Shown piece after piece: positions 46,565 through 56,638 of a stretch of DNA of 64,000 bases. The DNA lies in NCBI RefSeq assembly GCF_003063505.1, contig NZ_NERW01000001.1:233501-297500 (forward strand), read 5' to 3'. This DNA is from Limnohabitans sp. T6-20. Its GTDB lineage: Bacteria > Pseudomonadota > Gammaproteobacteria > Burkholderiales > Burkholderiaceae_C. Each line of letters starts with the position of its first letter. The first letter of the stretch is position 1. Both the position numbers and the translations under genes were made by a program. Under the pieces are notes generated by a model. That model worked only from the letters and a program-made list of their open reading frames with translations, did no database searches and was not told where the DNA came from.

Positions 46565-48103
46565 TTAAGGGTTTGTCCCTGTCAGCCGGGCTTGCAACAA
46601 GGGCTTTTGCACCTTGCCCAAGGCGCTTTTGGGCAAGCTGTCCAGCCACACCAGTCGGCGCGGCAATTTGAATCGGGCAATGCGGCTTTGCAGGTGCTGC
46701 ATCACCGCCTCGGGCGTCAAGCTCTGCCCTGCAGCATCCTTGCTGCGCACCAGCACGGCCACTGGCACTTCGCCCCAGCGGACATCGGGCAGGCCAAGCA
46801 CCGCGCACTCGGCCACGCCGGGCAAGGTGATCAACAGGTTTTCGATTTCTGCCGGGTAAATGTTCTCACCGCCCGAGATGACCATGTCCTTGCTGCGGCC
46901 CACGATGGTGATGCAGCCGTCCTCGGCTTGTTGCCCCAAATCGCCCGTACAAAACCAGCCATCTTGCAAACCCACGCCCACCGCACCATCGGCTTGCCAA
47001 TAGCCACGCATCACATTGGGTGCGCGGATGCACACCTCGCCAGCTTGCCCGACCGGCACCTGCTCTCCCCGCTCATTGCGCAAAGCCACCTGTGCCTCGG
47101 CATGCGGCCAGCCGGTGCTGCCCATACGCGCTGCGGCCTGCTCCAAGCGCAACACGATGGACACCGGACCGGTTTCGGTGGTGCCATAAATTTGCCCCAC
47201 GGGAATGCCCCGGTCATGAAACGCCTGCAAATAAGCCGCCGGGATGGTGGACGATCCGGCCATCACACCGCGCAGTGACGACAGCTGTGCCAACGGCCAG
47301 CGAGGGTGGTCCAGCACGGCACGCAAGGTCGCAGGCACCAACAGAGACAAACTGGTTTGGCTCGCATCCACTTCATCGAGCCAAGCACCGGCGTCAAAGC
47401 GCGCATGCAACACGACCGACACACCGGCCAGCAAAGCGGGCAAGGTCTGGATACACAAACCGCCCACATGGAACATCGGCAAAGTCGAGAGCACCTTGTC
47501 GCCGTCCACAAAACCATGCGCCGCCTGGCTGGCCCGCGCATTGGCCAGTAAGTTGTCTTGCGTGTGCACCGCGCCCTTGGGCAGGCCCGTCGTGCCAGAG
47601 GTGTAAACCAGCAACACGGGGGCGTCACCTGGCACCTCGGGCATTGGTAGCCCACGCGGCGCTGCCGACGCGATCAAGGCATCCAGATGCGTGCGGCACA
47701 AGCCTGCGCCGGTCAAAGCCGCAGCCACCGGGGCATGCAGGCTGTCGTGCACCAGCAAACTGGGCGTGGCGTCGTTCAAGACCTGCTGCAACTCGGCCAC
47801 CGCCAAACGAAAATTGAGCGGCATGAAAATCGCCCCAAGGCGTGCGCAGGCCACCAAGGCGACCAATTGCAGCTCGTGGTTCAGCCCCAGCCAGGCCACA
47901 CGGTCACCCGGCTGTATTTGCCAGCTGGCCTGCAGGTGCGCGGTGACCCGTTCGACACGACGCCAGAACTTGGCAAAGTCATGCGTGAAGAGGTGGTCGG
48001 GTCGCTGCTCGTCACCCCGGAAAGCGATGGCCGTTTGCGTCCCGTGCGTCTGCGCGAGCTGCGCAAAGCGCGCGGCGATTGGGCTGGTTTCTTCTGCCCC
48101 CAT
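46565..48103 (-). CDS. AMP-dependent acyl/aryl-CoA ligase
   Basis: A 512-aa ANL ligase. The phosphate-binding motif is LLVYTSGTTGLPKGAVHTQD, the adenylate region QIYGTTETGPVS, the hinge GWFCTGDLGQQAEDGC, and the late catalytic Lys lies in LPKSALGKVQKPLL. It would activate a carboxylic acid of the pathway. The start is ATG 48103, overlapping the ACAD-like gene stop by one base (TGATG). Subfamily specificity is not evident. Confidence 0.88.
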   Translation of the reverse strand: MGAEETSPIAARFAQLAQTHGTQTAIAFRGDEQRPDHLFTHDFAKFWRRVERVTAHLQASWQIQPGDRVAWLGLNHELQLVALVACARLGAIFMPLNFRLAVAELQQVLNDATPSLLVHDSLHAPVAAALTGAGLCRTHLDALIASAAPRGLPMPEVPGDAPVLLVYTSGTTGLPKGAVHTQDNLLANARASQAAHGFVDGDKVLSTLPMFHVGGLCIQTLPALLAGVSVVLHARFDAGAWLDEVDASQTSLSLLVPATLRAVLDHPRWPLAQLSSLRGVMAGSSTIPAAYLQAFHDRGIPVGQIYGTTETGPVSIVLRLEQAAARMGSTGWPHAEAQVALRNERGEQVPVGQAGEVCIRAPNVMRGYWQADGAVGVGLQDGWFCTGDLGQQAEDGCITIVGRSKDMVISGGENIYPAEIENLLITLPGVAECAVLGLPDVRWGEVPVAVLVRSKDAAGQSLTPEAVMQHLQSRIARFKLPRRLVWLDSLPKSALGKVQKPLLQARLTGTNP

Positions 48104-49383
48104 CACTCGTCTTTTTCGCCGGGTTCGTACAGAGCTTCGCGGCCGATGCGGTCCATGCACAGCTCGGCTGTCCAAGGCAGCATGAGCGAGCCGCAACGCG
48201 CATCACGGTACAGGCGCTCCAGCGGCAGGCTTTTCAGCATGGACTGGCCGCCACAAGTGCGGATCGCCAAGCGGGCAATGTCTTGCGCGTTTTCCATGAT
48301 GGTGTATTGCGCGGCATAGGCCCGCAGGCGGGTGGACTTGCTCGGGTCCACCTTGGCGTCTTCAATGGCGCGCAAAAACAGGTTGCGGGTTTGTTCGAGC
48401 TTGATGAACATCTCGGCCACAGCGATCTGTTTGGTCGCAAACTGGCGGCGCTTGATGGGGCCCGTGCCCGCAATCTCGCCGCGCAGGTAAGCCACGGTGA
48501 AGTCGTACGCCGCTTGCGCGATGCCCATGTAAGTGGGCGAGAGCGTCATGAACATGTGCGGCCAACGGCTGGCCGCCTGGAAGTACAGGCCTTGCGGCAT
48601 GAGCGCGGCATCGTCGGGCACGAACACGTCTTTGAAGATCAGGTTGCGCGATACGGTGGCGCGCATGCCCAGCGGGTCCCAATCGCCCTCGACCGTCAGG
48701 CCCGGCGCGGTGCGCGGCACGGCCAGGTACAAGGTGTCGCGGCGCGACAAATCGGCGTCGGGTTTTTTTTCGGTGCAGAGCACCCCAAAGTAATCGGCGG
48801 CGTCTGACAACGAAGCAAAAATCTTTTTGCCATTGACCTTCCAGCCACCCTCGACCTTCACGGCCGTGGTGCCAAAGGGCTGCGCGCCCGCTGCGGCGGC
48901 ACCGCCTTCAGAAAAAGGTTGCGCGTAAATCGCGCCGTCTTTCACCACCCGCGCAAAGTGGGTGGCCTGGTGCTGGCGGTGTGATGCGCGTTGCTCAGGC
49001 GTCATCTCCAGGTCTTCGGACAACAAGCCGCTCCAGAGCATGGTGCAGACGTGCATGTTGAAGGTGAGCGCGGTGGCGCCGCAGTAGCGACCGATCTCGG
49101 CCGAGACCATGGCATAGGTGGCGTAATCGGCACCCTGGCCGCCATGCGCTTCGGGCACGCACAATGCCAGCAGGCCCGAGTCACGCATGTCGTCGTAGTT
49201 GGCGAACGGGAACTGCGCGTCGCGGTCGAGCTGCGCAGCACGCGGAGCGAACTTCTCGCGGCCCAGCTGGCGGGCCAGCGCCATCAGCTTTTGCTGTTTT
49301 TCGGTCAGGGGGTAGTCGTCGCCACAAATCGGCATGACGGTGGGCATGGTGTTCGGCATGGTCTTTTCTTGCGCGTCGGTCAT
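48103..49383 (-). CDS. Acyl-CoA dehydrogenase-fold flavoprotein, catalytic Glu apparently missing
   Basis: A 426-aa ACAD-superfamily protein. It has the middle domain (AQPFSEGGAAAAGAQPFG..., VEGGWKVNGKKIFAS) and a helical C-terminal domain with FAD contacts (RQFATKQIAVAEMFIKLEQTR). At the usual catalytic site, where typical members read IYEGTSE, this one reads SLMLPWTAE, so the Glu base is absent by eye. Enzymes of this fold without that Glu include flavin-dependent monooxygenases and oxidases. A flavin reductase gene is divergently placed 2.1 kb away. An ordinary dehydrogenase with a displaced base remains possible. It overlaps the hydrolase gene by 4 bp. Confidence 0.82.
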   Translation of the reverse strand: MTDAQEKTMPNTMPTVMPICGDDYPLTEKQQKLMALARQLGREKFAPRAAQLDRDAQFPFANYDDMRDSGLLALCVPEAHGGQGADYATYAMVSAEIGRYCGATALTFNMHVCTMLWSGLLSEDLEMTPEQRASHRQHQATHFARVVKDGAIYAQPFSEGGAAAAGAQPFGTTAVKVEGGWKVNGKKIFASLSDAADYFGVLCTEKKPDADLSRRDTLYLAVPRTAPGLTVEGDWDPLGMRATVSRNLIFKDVFVPDDAALMPQGLYFQAASRWPHMFMTLSPTYMGIAQAAYDFTVAYLRGEIAGTGPIKRRQFATKQIAVAEMFIKLEQTRNLFLRAIEDAKVDPSKSTRLRAYAAQYTIMENAQDIARLAIRTCGGQSMLKSLPLERLYRDARCGSLMLPWTAELCMDRIGREALYEPGEKDE

Positions 49384-50162
49384 GGTTTCACGTCCTTCAG
49401 AAATTTTTCGAGTTCGGCGTTGAACGCCTCGGGCTGTTCGTACTGCAGCAAATGGCCCGCGCCCGCCAAGCAGGCGTAGCGCGCACCGGGGATCTTTTGC
49501 GCCATGCGCTCCATCACGGCGGGCGGCGCGGTGCGGTCGTGCTCAGCGGCCAAACACAGCACGGGCACGGTGATGGTGGGCAAGGCGGCGCGTTGCTCGA
49601 ACTGCACCAGCGCATGCAAGGCAGCGCGGTAGGTGTCGGGCGCGATGGAAGACATGCCCTCGCGGGCATGCGCTAGGGCAGGCGCGGTGCTGCCAGGCGC
49701 GACCATCGAAGGGATCAAACGATCGGCGATGTCGGCCATGGTCTTGCCCGCTTCCAGCGGGGCCAGGCGCTGCGCCAAAAACTGCTTTTGGAAATCACCG
49801 TCGCTGTTGCCAAAAGCCGGGCTGCTGGCGGCCAGCACCATGGCGCGGATGCGCTCGGGCGCTTGCGTCCAGGCCTGCAGGGCGACCATCGCCCCCATGC
49901 TGTGGCCCACCAGCACCGCTTGCTGGATGTGCGCGGCGTCCAGCATCTGCCACAAGGCACGCGCCAGGTGCGCAAAATCGTAAGGGTCGATCATGGCGCT
50001 GTCGCCGTAACCGGGCATGTCCCAGGCTAGGCTGCGCCAACCCAATGCGGCCACATGCGCTTGTTGCGGTGCCCAGCCTTGCCTGCCGCCGCCAATGCCG
50101 TGCAAAAACACCACGGCTGGGTGCTGGGGCGAGCCCACGTCGGTGAATGCAGGCGTGCTCAT
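49380..50162 (-). CDS. Alpha/beta hydrolase
   Basis: A 260-aa hydrolase with oxyanion FLHGIGGGRQGW, nucleophile Ser in LVGHSMGAMVAL, Asp in LAAEHDRTAPP and His in AGAGHLLQYEQ. NicD (N-formylmaleamate deformylase), which follows NicX in the nicotinate pathway, is also an alpha/beta hydrolase, so this gene may do the corresponding step on the NicX-like product. The start is ATG 50162. Between it and the NicX-like gene is a pair of REP-like elements. Confidence 0.85.
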   Translation of the reverse strand: MSTPAFTDVGSPQHPAVVFLHGIGGGRQGWAPQQAHVAALGWRSLAWDMPGYGDSAMIDPYDFAHLARALWQMLDAAHIQQAVLVGHSMGAMVALQAWTQAPERIRAMVLAASSPAFGNSDGDFQKQFLAQRLAPLEAGKTMADIADRLIPSMVAPGSTAPALAHAREGMSSIAPDTYRAALHALVQFEQRAALPTITVPVLCLAAEHDRTAPPAVMERMAQKIPGARYACLAGAGHLLQYEQPEAFNAELEKFLKDVKP

Positions 50163-50201
50163 CAAAGGCCTCTCTCCAATATCCGCTGCTTACCCCATCT
50201 C

Positions 50202-50280
50202 CTGTGGGAGGCCGCCCCTGCGGCCGAATGACTGAAGCGGCTCCGATCGAAATTCGCGAGCAGGGGCTCGCTCCCACAGG
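50202..50280. repeat. REP-like inverted pair inside an operon gap
   Basis: CCTGTGGGAGGCCGCCCCTG (50202-50230 with tail CGGCCGAATG) is paired with the inverted ATTCGCGAGCAGGGGCTCGC then TCCCACAG (50252-50280). It sits between two co-oriented genes and could form a stable RNA hairpin that tunes downstream expression. Confidence 0.88.
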
Positions 50281-50301
50281 GAGATGCCAGTGCCAGCACG
50301 C

Positions 50302-51387
50302 TCATTGGAGGGAACCCATTTGCACCACACCGGCGTCCACCACCACGGTGTCGTCCAGCCGAATGGTGCAACCGCGCATGGGCAAATCGAAATGGCCGAG
50401 CGTGTGGCGACCTGCCACCTCGTTGGCCCCGGTCGAATACAAAAAGTTGCCCGCAAAGGCCCGCAGCTCGGTGCCGTTGCAGTCGCGCTTGTCGTAGAAC
50501 GCCATGGCGTCCCAACGCGCCGCCGGGTTCAGGCCAAAGCCCACATGCGAGACGGCATAAGCGGCGCGGTGTCCTTCGGCGTCTTCCCAGGCTTTCCAGT
50601 AGCCGCGCATCATGTCCACGTCCACGCCCTGCCCCTCGATGGCGACCACGCTGTCGTTCTCGATGGTCAGGCGGATCGTGTCGCGCAAATAGCTTTTGAA
50701 GGTCAGGTTCACATCGCCCGGGGCCATGACCAGCGTGCCGTTGACACTGCCTGCGGCCGGGAAAGCCAGCGCCAGCCCGGCAGGCCAGTGCGAGACCATG
50801 CCCGGCTTGGGGCAAAAGCCCCACACACCGCCGACCACCGCTTGTTTGTCGCCATGTTTCAGGTTCACGCGCAGGTCGGTGCCTGCGGCAGACGTCACAT
50901 GCATCTGCTGTGCGGCCCGGAGCTTTTTCATGGCGGCACGCACCACGCCTTCGAGCGCCGGATCGGGCACGGTGCGCTCCAAGATTTCAGGGTGCTCGTT
51001 GGACACCATGAGCAGACGCGGCATGTGGCCGTCCACGCCCTTCATGATGGTGGGCAACTCGGGCGCGTGCAGCAGGCCTTCGACGGTGCAGTCCACCACC
51101 ATGTCGGCGCGGGCCAATGCAGCCACTACCGGGCCGAGCTGGCCAATGGCGTCACTCGCGCCTGTGGAGCGCACGGGGGCGGGTGCCGTCAATGCAGGCG
51201 TTGTCAAAGTCACCTCGAACACGCGGGCGCCCATGGCCTCCAGCGCGAGGCGGGCCAAGTCCACATTGACCCGACGTGATTGGGTTTCGGCCAGAATCGC
51301 CACCACCTCACCAGGCTGCACCTTGCACAACGTGAAGGTGCGGGTAAAGGCCGCGAGCCACCTGTTTTCGATTCGTTCCACCAGCAT
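50302..51387 (-). CDS. NicX-like 2,5-dihydroxypyridine 5,6-dioxygenase homologue
   Basis: A 361-aa protein of the NicX/aminopeptidase-M29-like family. The NicX iron ligands are matched by His281 (AVSHVGFGLNP), His332 and Asp334 (LGHFDLPMRGC). Shared blocks include VVDCTVEGLLHAPELPTIM, MHVTSAAGTDLRVNL, GLALAFPAAGSVNGTLVMAPGD and FAGNFLYSTGAN. NicX opens 2,5-dihydroxypyridine to N-formylmaleamate. A ring-cleavage role is therefore likely, but the N-heterocycle is unproven. ATG 51387 follows AAGGAGACAAGC, a strong site. It is first of the leftward operon and divergent from the flavin reductase across a palindrome. Confidence 0.8.
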   Translation of the reverse strand: MLVERIENRWLAAFTRTFTLCKVQPGEVVAILAETQSRRVNVDLARLALEAMGARVFEVTLTTPALTAPAPVRSTGASDAIGQLGPVVAALARADMVVDCTVEGLLHAPELPTIMKGVDGHMPRLLMVSNEHPEILERTVPDPALEGVVRAAMKKLRAAQQMHVTSAAGTDLRVNLKHGDKQAVVGGVWGFCPKPGMVSHWPAGLALAFPAAGSVNGTLVMAPGDVNLTFKSYLRDTIRLTIENDSVVAIEGQGVDVDMMRGYWKAWEDAEGHRAAYAVSHVGFGLNPAARWDAMAFYDKRDCNGTELRAFAGNFLYSTGANEVAGRHTLGHFDLPMRGCTIRLDDTVVVDAGVVQMGSLQ

Positions 51388-51445
51388 GCTTGTCTCCTTG
51401 ACGGACAGGTTCAGCGCACGACGCACTCGACCTCATGCCAAACAG

Positions 51446-51467
51446 TTTATATGAATATTCATGTAAA
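51446..51467. promoter_or_regulatory. AT-rich operator palindrome between NicX-like and flavin reductase genes
   Basis: A 22-bp inverted repeat with core ATGAATATTCAT and outer TTTA / TAAA arms, broken by a single mismatched pair. It lies midway in the 98-bp divergent gap, and a MarR gene is in the rightward unit. A CATAAT box (51474-51479) follows for the rightward unit. Confidence 0.6.
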
Positions 51468-51485
51468 TTCATCCATAATGACCCT

Positions 51486-52046
51486 ATGCGCCCCAACCCA
51501 CCTCCAACCATTCAGCCGCTGACCCCTGACTTTGAAGCCCCTCATTTCAGGCAGGCCCTGTCGCGCTTCGCCACGGGCGTGACCGTCATCACCACCTTCG
51601 CACCAGATGCACAAAAAGGCGACACAGCCAGCAGCAGCTTTGTGGGCATCACGGCCAGCTCCTTCAATTCGGTGTCGCTCACGCCGCCGCTCGTGCTGTG
51701 GAGCTTGGGCCACCGTGCCAGCAGCTTGCCGCTGTTTCATGCAGGCACGCACTATGTGGTCAATGTGCTGGCCGCAGACCAGCTCGACTTGTGCAATCGC
51801 TTTGCCTACGGCAAAGGCGACCGCTTTGCCGACACCGCCTACACCCTGGGGCAAGCCGGGCTACCCATTTTGAAAGGCGCTCTGGCCTGGTTTGAATGCC
51901 ACAACCGCAGCCGCCACGAAGAAGGCGACCATGTGATTTTTGTGGGCGAAGTGGAACGCTGCGGCTTCAGCGAGGGCTCGGCCCCGCTCGTCTATCAGGG
52001 CGGTCAGTTCAGCACCACCACGCCTCTGCCACATCCTCTGCCATGA
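51486..52046 (+). CDS. Flavin reductase (FMN-binding, HpaC-like)
   Basis: A 186-aa flavin reductase-like protein. FRQALSRFATGVTVITTF, GITASSFNSVSLTPPLVLWSLGHRASSLP and HYVVNVLAADQLDLCNRFA are the standard motifs. It makes reduced FMN or FAD for a partner monooxygenase. No HpaB-type partner is adjacent, so the Glu-lacking ACAD-fold protein (48103-49383) is the natural candidate. It overlaps the MarR gene by ATGA. Confidence 0.88.
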   Translation: MRPNPPPTIQPLTPDFEAPHFRQALSRFATGVTVITTFAPDAQKGDTASSSFVGITASSFNSVSLTPPLVLWSLGHRASSLPLFHAGTHYVVNVLAADQLDLCNRFAYGKGDRFADTAYTLGQAGLPILKGALAWFECHNRSRHEEGDHVIFVGEVERCGFSEGSAPLVYQGGQFSTTTPLPHPLP

Positions 52047-52492
52047 CCCACTCGGCAGGCTTTGTCGACGACTACCTGGCCTATTTGTTGGCACGCGCCA
52101 GCCATTTGATTTCGAGCGAATTTCACGCCGTGGTCGAGGCCAGCGGCCTGAGCCTGATGGAGTGGCGTGTCATGGCCAGCCTGTCAGGCAAAGACAGTTT
52201 GAGCATCAACGAACTCGCCAGCATCGTGCTGGCCAAACAGCCCACCGTGACCAAGCTGGTGGGCCGCATGCAAGACGCCGGGTGGGTCAAGCGCTGCGAC
52301 GCCGCACACGACAAACGGCAAAGCCTGGTCAGCCTCACGGCCGCAGGTCGGCGCAAAGTGCACCCCCTGCTGAAGCAAGCCAAAGCACACGAAGCCCAGG
52401 TGGTGTCGGCTTTGGGTTCGGAACCGGCCCATCAACTCAAGCTCATGTTGGAGAGATTGATTGCGGCGAATAGACCTGCAGGGGACTGCTGA
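52043..52492 (+). CDS. MarR family regulator of the NicX-like cluster
   Basis: A 149-aa winged-helix protein with the recognition helix region LSINELASIVLAKQPTVTKLVGRMQDAGWV and wing CDAAHDKRQSLVSLTAAGR. MarR regulators such as NicR control nicotinate genes and release DNA on binding a pathway intermediate. It is co-transcribed with the flavin reductase (ATGA overlap). The AT-rich palindrome at 51446 is its likely target. Confidence 0.88.
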   Translation: MTHSAGFVDDYLAYLLARASHLISSEFHAVVEASGLSLMEWRVMASLSGKDSLSINELASIVLAKQPTVTKLVGRMQDAGWVKRCDAAHDKRQSLVSLTAAGRRKVHPLLKQAKAHEAQVVSALGSEPAHQLKLMLERLIAANRPAGDC

Positions 52493-52759
52493 GTCGCTTT
52501 CGAGGTTTTGAGTTTGCTGCTTGGACGCGTCTTTTCCGTAGGCCGCTTTTGTGAGTTGCTTGCGCGGCTGTAGCTTGTTGGGATCGGGGGACGGGGCTGG
52601 TTTGCAGCGGTTGCACAAGGTGGTTCGCAGATAAATTCACCTAACTCGGCGTTAGCAGATATTCATCACCAAGGTGTAAAGCAGCCATACGACCTCAGTT
52701 TGGTGAGTATGCTCCCTACGCACACTTAGTAAACTCAGATTTTTTACATAGGTGTTGAA

Positions 52760-53452
52760 ATGCCGATTTGCTGGATATGTGGAGCGGTCGCGGATTCCGC
52801 TGAACATATGGTGAAGGCATCGGATGTTCGCGCGATTTTCCCAAGTCTTAATCACAGGTCCCCAGCTTTCAGGCATTCTCAAGGTAGAACGAACGAACCA
52901 GTGCGCGGAGCAAATGCTCTCATTTTGAAGTTCCGACCATCTCTATGTCAGCATTGCAACAATGCAAGAAGCCAACCATGGGACCGGGCTTGGGAGTTAC
53001 TCGAACGGAAATTGCGCGAGGCCAAGCCGCCGCTCAAGGCCGGCGATCGAATTCCACTTGGAAGGATCTTCTCATCGAATCGCACAGAGTCGATGGTTCA
53101 TGTTCATCAGTTTTTTACAAAATTAATGGGCTGTATTGCCATTGAACACAATATTCCACTGCCGATTGCTTCGTTTGCACAACATCTCAAGGCAGGAGCG
53201 GCGGAGCCCACATTGCGCATAGCCTTTGTACATATACCTCCCGGTAGCAGCAAGATCAAGATTCATGTTGGAAATGTGCACGCAAAAACGGACAAGGTGA
53301 CCGGGGTAATCGCAACGGCAGTATGGCACTACGTTGTAGGTTCTTTCTGTGTTGAAGTTTCCTACGCACGGGCCGGGTTCGCTCAACTACGATTTGTGCG
53401 GAGACTTGGTTGGCATCCGGACGATGTAAGTCGTACTTGGAAACTGGATTAG
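52760..53452 (+). CDS. HNH-like zinc protein of unknown function
   Basis: A 230-aa protein with two CxxC pairs (ICWICGAVADSAEHMVK and RPSLCQHCNNARSQPWDRAWE) and His residues arranged like the HNH/zinc-hook nuclease fold. The rest is unlike anything I recognise. Codon use is AT-richer than the neighbours, and a 267-bp gap with no gene precedes it. Its role (nuclease, defence or cargo of an accessory segment) is undetermined. Confidence 0.6.
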   Translation: MPICWICGAVADSAEHMVKASDVRAIFPSLNHRSPAFRHSQGRTNEPVRGANALILKFRPSLCQHCNNARSQPWDRAWELLERKLREAKPPLKAGDRIPLGRIFSSNRTESMVHVHQFFTKLMGCIAIEHNIPLPIASFAQHLKAGAAEPTLRIAFVHIPPGSSKIKIHVGNVHAKTDKVTGVIATAVWHYVVGSFCVEVSYARAGFAQLRFVRRLGWHPDDVSRTWKLD

Positions 53453-53553
53453 TTACCTCACATTGACCATAACAAACTCAGCGTTTCAAAAATCAATATC
53501 TACAGCGATTGCAGATTGCAAGTTAGAACTGATGAGTTTTCGCCGCGCCGCTG

Positions 53554-53868
53554 TTAGCAAAAAGCATCAGCCAAAGCTTTTCTGGCTTGTATCCACGCTA
53601 CACAGATGCTAGGGGTAACTTTCCCACCAGAAATACTGCTCACAGCATTTTTCAAACCATCAAAACCAACATCAGCGTCATTTTTGATGGATGACGTCAA
53701 AGCAGTAATAGTTGAAGTGAGTGCGAGTTGCCTATCACTGAGCGGTCCTGCTTGGTCGCACTGCATAGACAGAGCGCCCAACGGATCGGTGTGTGCAGTG
53801 TTGCGCGATAATTTGAACGAATTAGGAGGTGTAGATGAACATATTTGAAGGTTCACGGCGTATTGCAA
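53554..53868 (-). CDS. Possible small protein of unknown function
   Basis: A 104-aa frame, polar with a Ser/Thr-rich centre (ALTSTITALTSSIKNDADVGFDGLKNAV) and two Cys near the ends. It overlaps the start of the membrane protein gene by 34 bp. It has no motif I know and no clear ribosome-binding site; Met at 53766 is another possible start. It may be spurious. The rest of 53453-53834 shows no convincing gene. Confidence 0.3.
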   Translation of the reverse strand: MQYAVNLQICSSTPPNSFKLSRNTAHTDPLGALSMQCDQAGPLSDRQLALTSTITALTSSIKNDADVGFDGLKNAVSSISGGKVTPSICVAWIQARKALADAFC

Positions 53869-54404
53869 AAATCACAGCAGGACTTTGGATCACTGGTTTT
53901 GCTATCGCTGCGTTCAATGTGAGTGACACGGCTTATGTCACATATCTAGTCCCGACTTTCAATGCTGCTCCAGTGTTAAGTTCCGACGATTCCTGTCCTA
54001 ACGATAGCTATAAAGACTATTCAATTCAAAACACCAAAACTCCAAGTGGGACCGACGTAAATATCACTCTTTGTTTTGAAGCCACAGATGGATTCGATGA
54101 GGGTAGACGGCTGGTGCCCTACAAAATTGCTACAGACTCAAAGCTAATTTGGGGTAGCGACAAATACAGCAATGAAGTGCGCGATTACGCAAAAAAATAC
54201 ATTAGCAACTTCCGCGTGAATGTAGCCGATTACGAAAGAATTGACCGCAAAGGAAACAGTCGATGGTGGAGTCAGGTCAAAGAAGGGGCCACTATCATGA
54301 TTTTCGGCTTGGTTTTTTTATTCGCTTTAGTCCACGCTGTTGGATGGATTGTTCGTGGCTTCATGGGGATTCCCAAGGGTCAAGATTCAAAACCTAAAAT
54401 TTGA
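53835..54404 (+). CDS. Bitopic membrane protein of unknown function
   Basis: A 189-aa protein. It has a membrane segment at about 15-34 (AGLWITGFAIAAFNVSDTAY), an extracytoplasmic domain of about 110 residues with two Cys (SCPND, TLCFE), and a second membrane segment near 153-174 (IMIFGLVFLFALVHAVGWIV). A perfect AGGAGG 6 nt before the ATG supports expression. It is AT-rich compared with the catabolic genes either side. Function unknown. Confidence 0.7.
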   Translation: MNIFEGSRRIAKITAGLWITGFAIAAFNVSDTAYVTYLVPTFNAAPVLSSDDSCPNDSYKDYSIQNTKTPSGTDVNITLCFEATDGFDEGRRLVPYKIATDSKLIWGSDKYSNEVRDYAKKYISNFRVNVADYERIDRKGNSRWWSQVKEGATIMIFGLVFLFALVHAVGWIVRGFMGIPKGQDSKPKI

Positions 54405-54515
54405 CAACACCCCCACGACCATTGATGTCGCGATCCTTCGACGACCGGCATCGAGCGTGAGCGGAGCAGCCCTAAGTCAGCGACGTAGTCGCTGCCACAC
54501 AAGGGAAGAATCCCC

Positions 54516-54911
54516 TCACTCCGGCACCACCGCCGTGACTTCGATCTCAACTTGAGCGCGATCTTCGACCAGATCGGCCACCTGCACCAGCGTCATGGCA
54601 GGGTAGTTCTTGCCAATGACTTCCTGGTAGACCTTGCCCAGCTCGCGGCCACGGGCCAGGTATTCCTTCTTGTCTTTGACGTACCAGGTCATGCGGGCCA
54701 TGTGCTGTGGGCCTGCGCCTGCGCAAGCGAGTGTGTCGACGATGTTTTGCAGGGCCTGGCGGCACTGGGCCACAAAGTCGTCGGTCTCGAATTGGGCCTG
54801 GCCGTTCCAGCCGATCATGCCCGCGACGAACACCATGCGGCCACGTGCTTCGATGCCGTTGGCATAGCCTTTGGCGGGTGCCCAGCCTTCGGGTTGCAAG
54901 ACGTTGAACAT
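54516..54911 (-). CDS. RidA family (YjgF/Rid) deaminase
   Basis: A 131-aa RidA-like protein. The trimer-forming fold has RMVFVAGMIGWNGQAQFETDDFVAQCRQALQNI near the N-terminus and MTLVQVADLVEDRAQVEIEVTAVVP at the C-terminus. RidA proteins speed hydrolysis of enamines and imines. It is the last gene of the 2-aminobenzoate operon, whose ring-reduction product carries an enamine, so a role in releasing ammonia from that intermediate is attractive. The start is ATG 54911 with GGAG upstream. Confidence 0.86.
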   Translation of the reverse strand: MFNVLQPEGWAPAKGYANGIEARGRMVFVAGMIGWNGQAQFETDDFVAQCRQALQNIVDTLACAGAGPQHMARMTWYVKDKKEYLARGRELGKVYQEVIGKNYPAMTLVQVADLVEDRAQVEIEVTAVVPE

Positions 54912-54957
54912 GCTTTCTCCTTGGTTGGGGACAGAGCTAAAGATCTGTCCCGCAAGA

Positions 54958-56637
<1,680 letters not shown>

Positions 56638-56638
56638 G

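Noticed and set aside
52640..53560. Integron-cassette-like boundaries: CTAAC/GTTAG at 52640-52652 and GTTAGCA near 53553 around the HNH-like gene
   Set aside because: The core does not fit GTTRRRY, I could not pair R'' and R' sites into an attC stem, and there is no integron integrase. Only the similarity of the two GTTAGCA strings remains.
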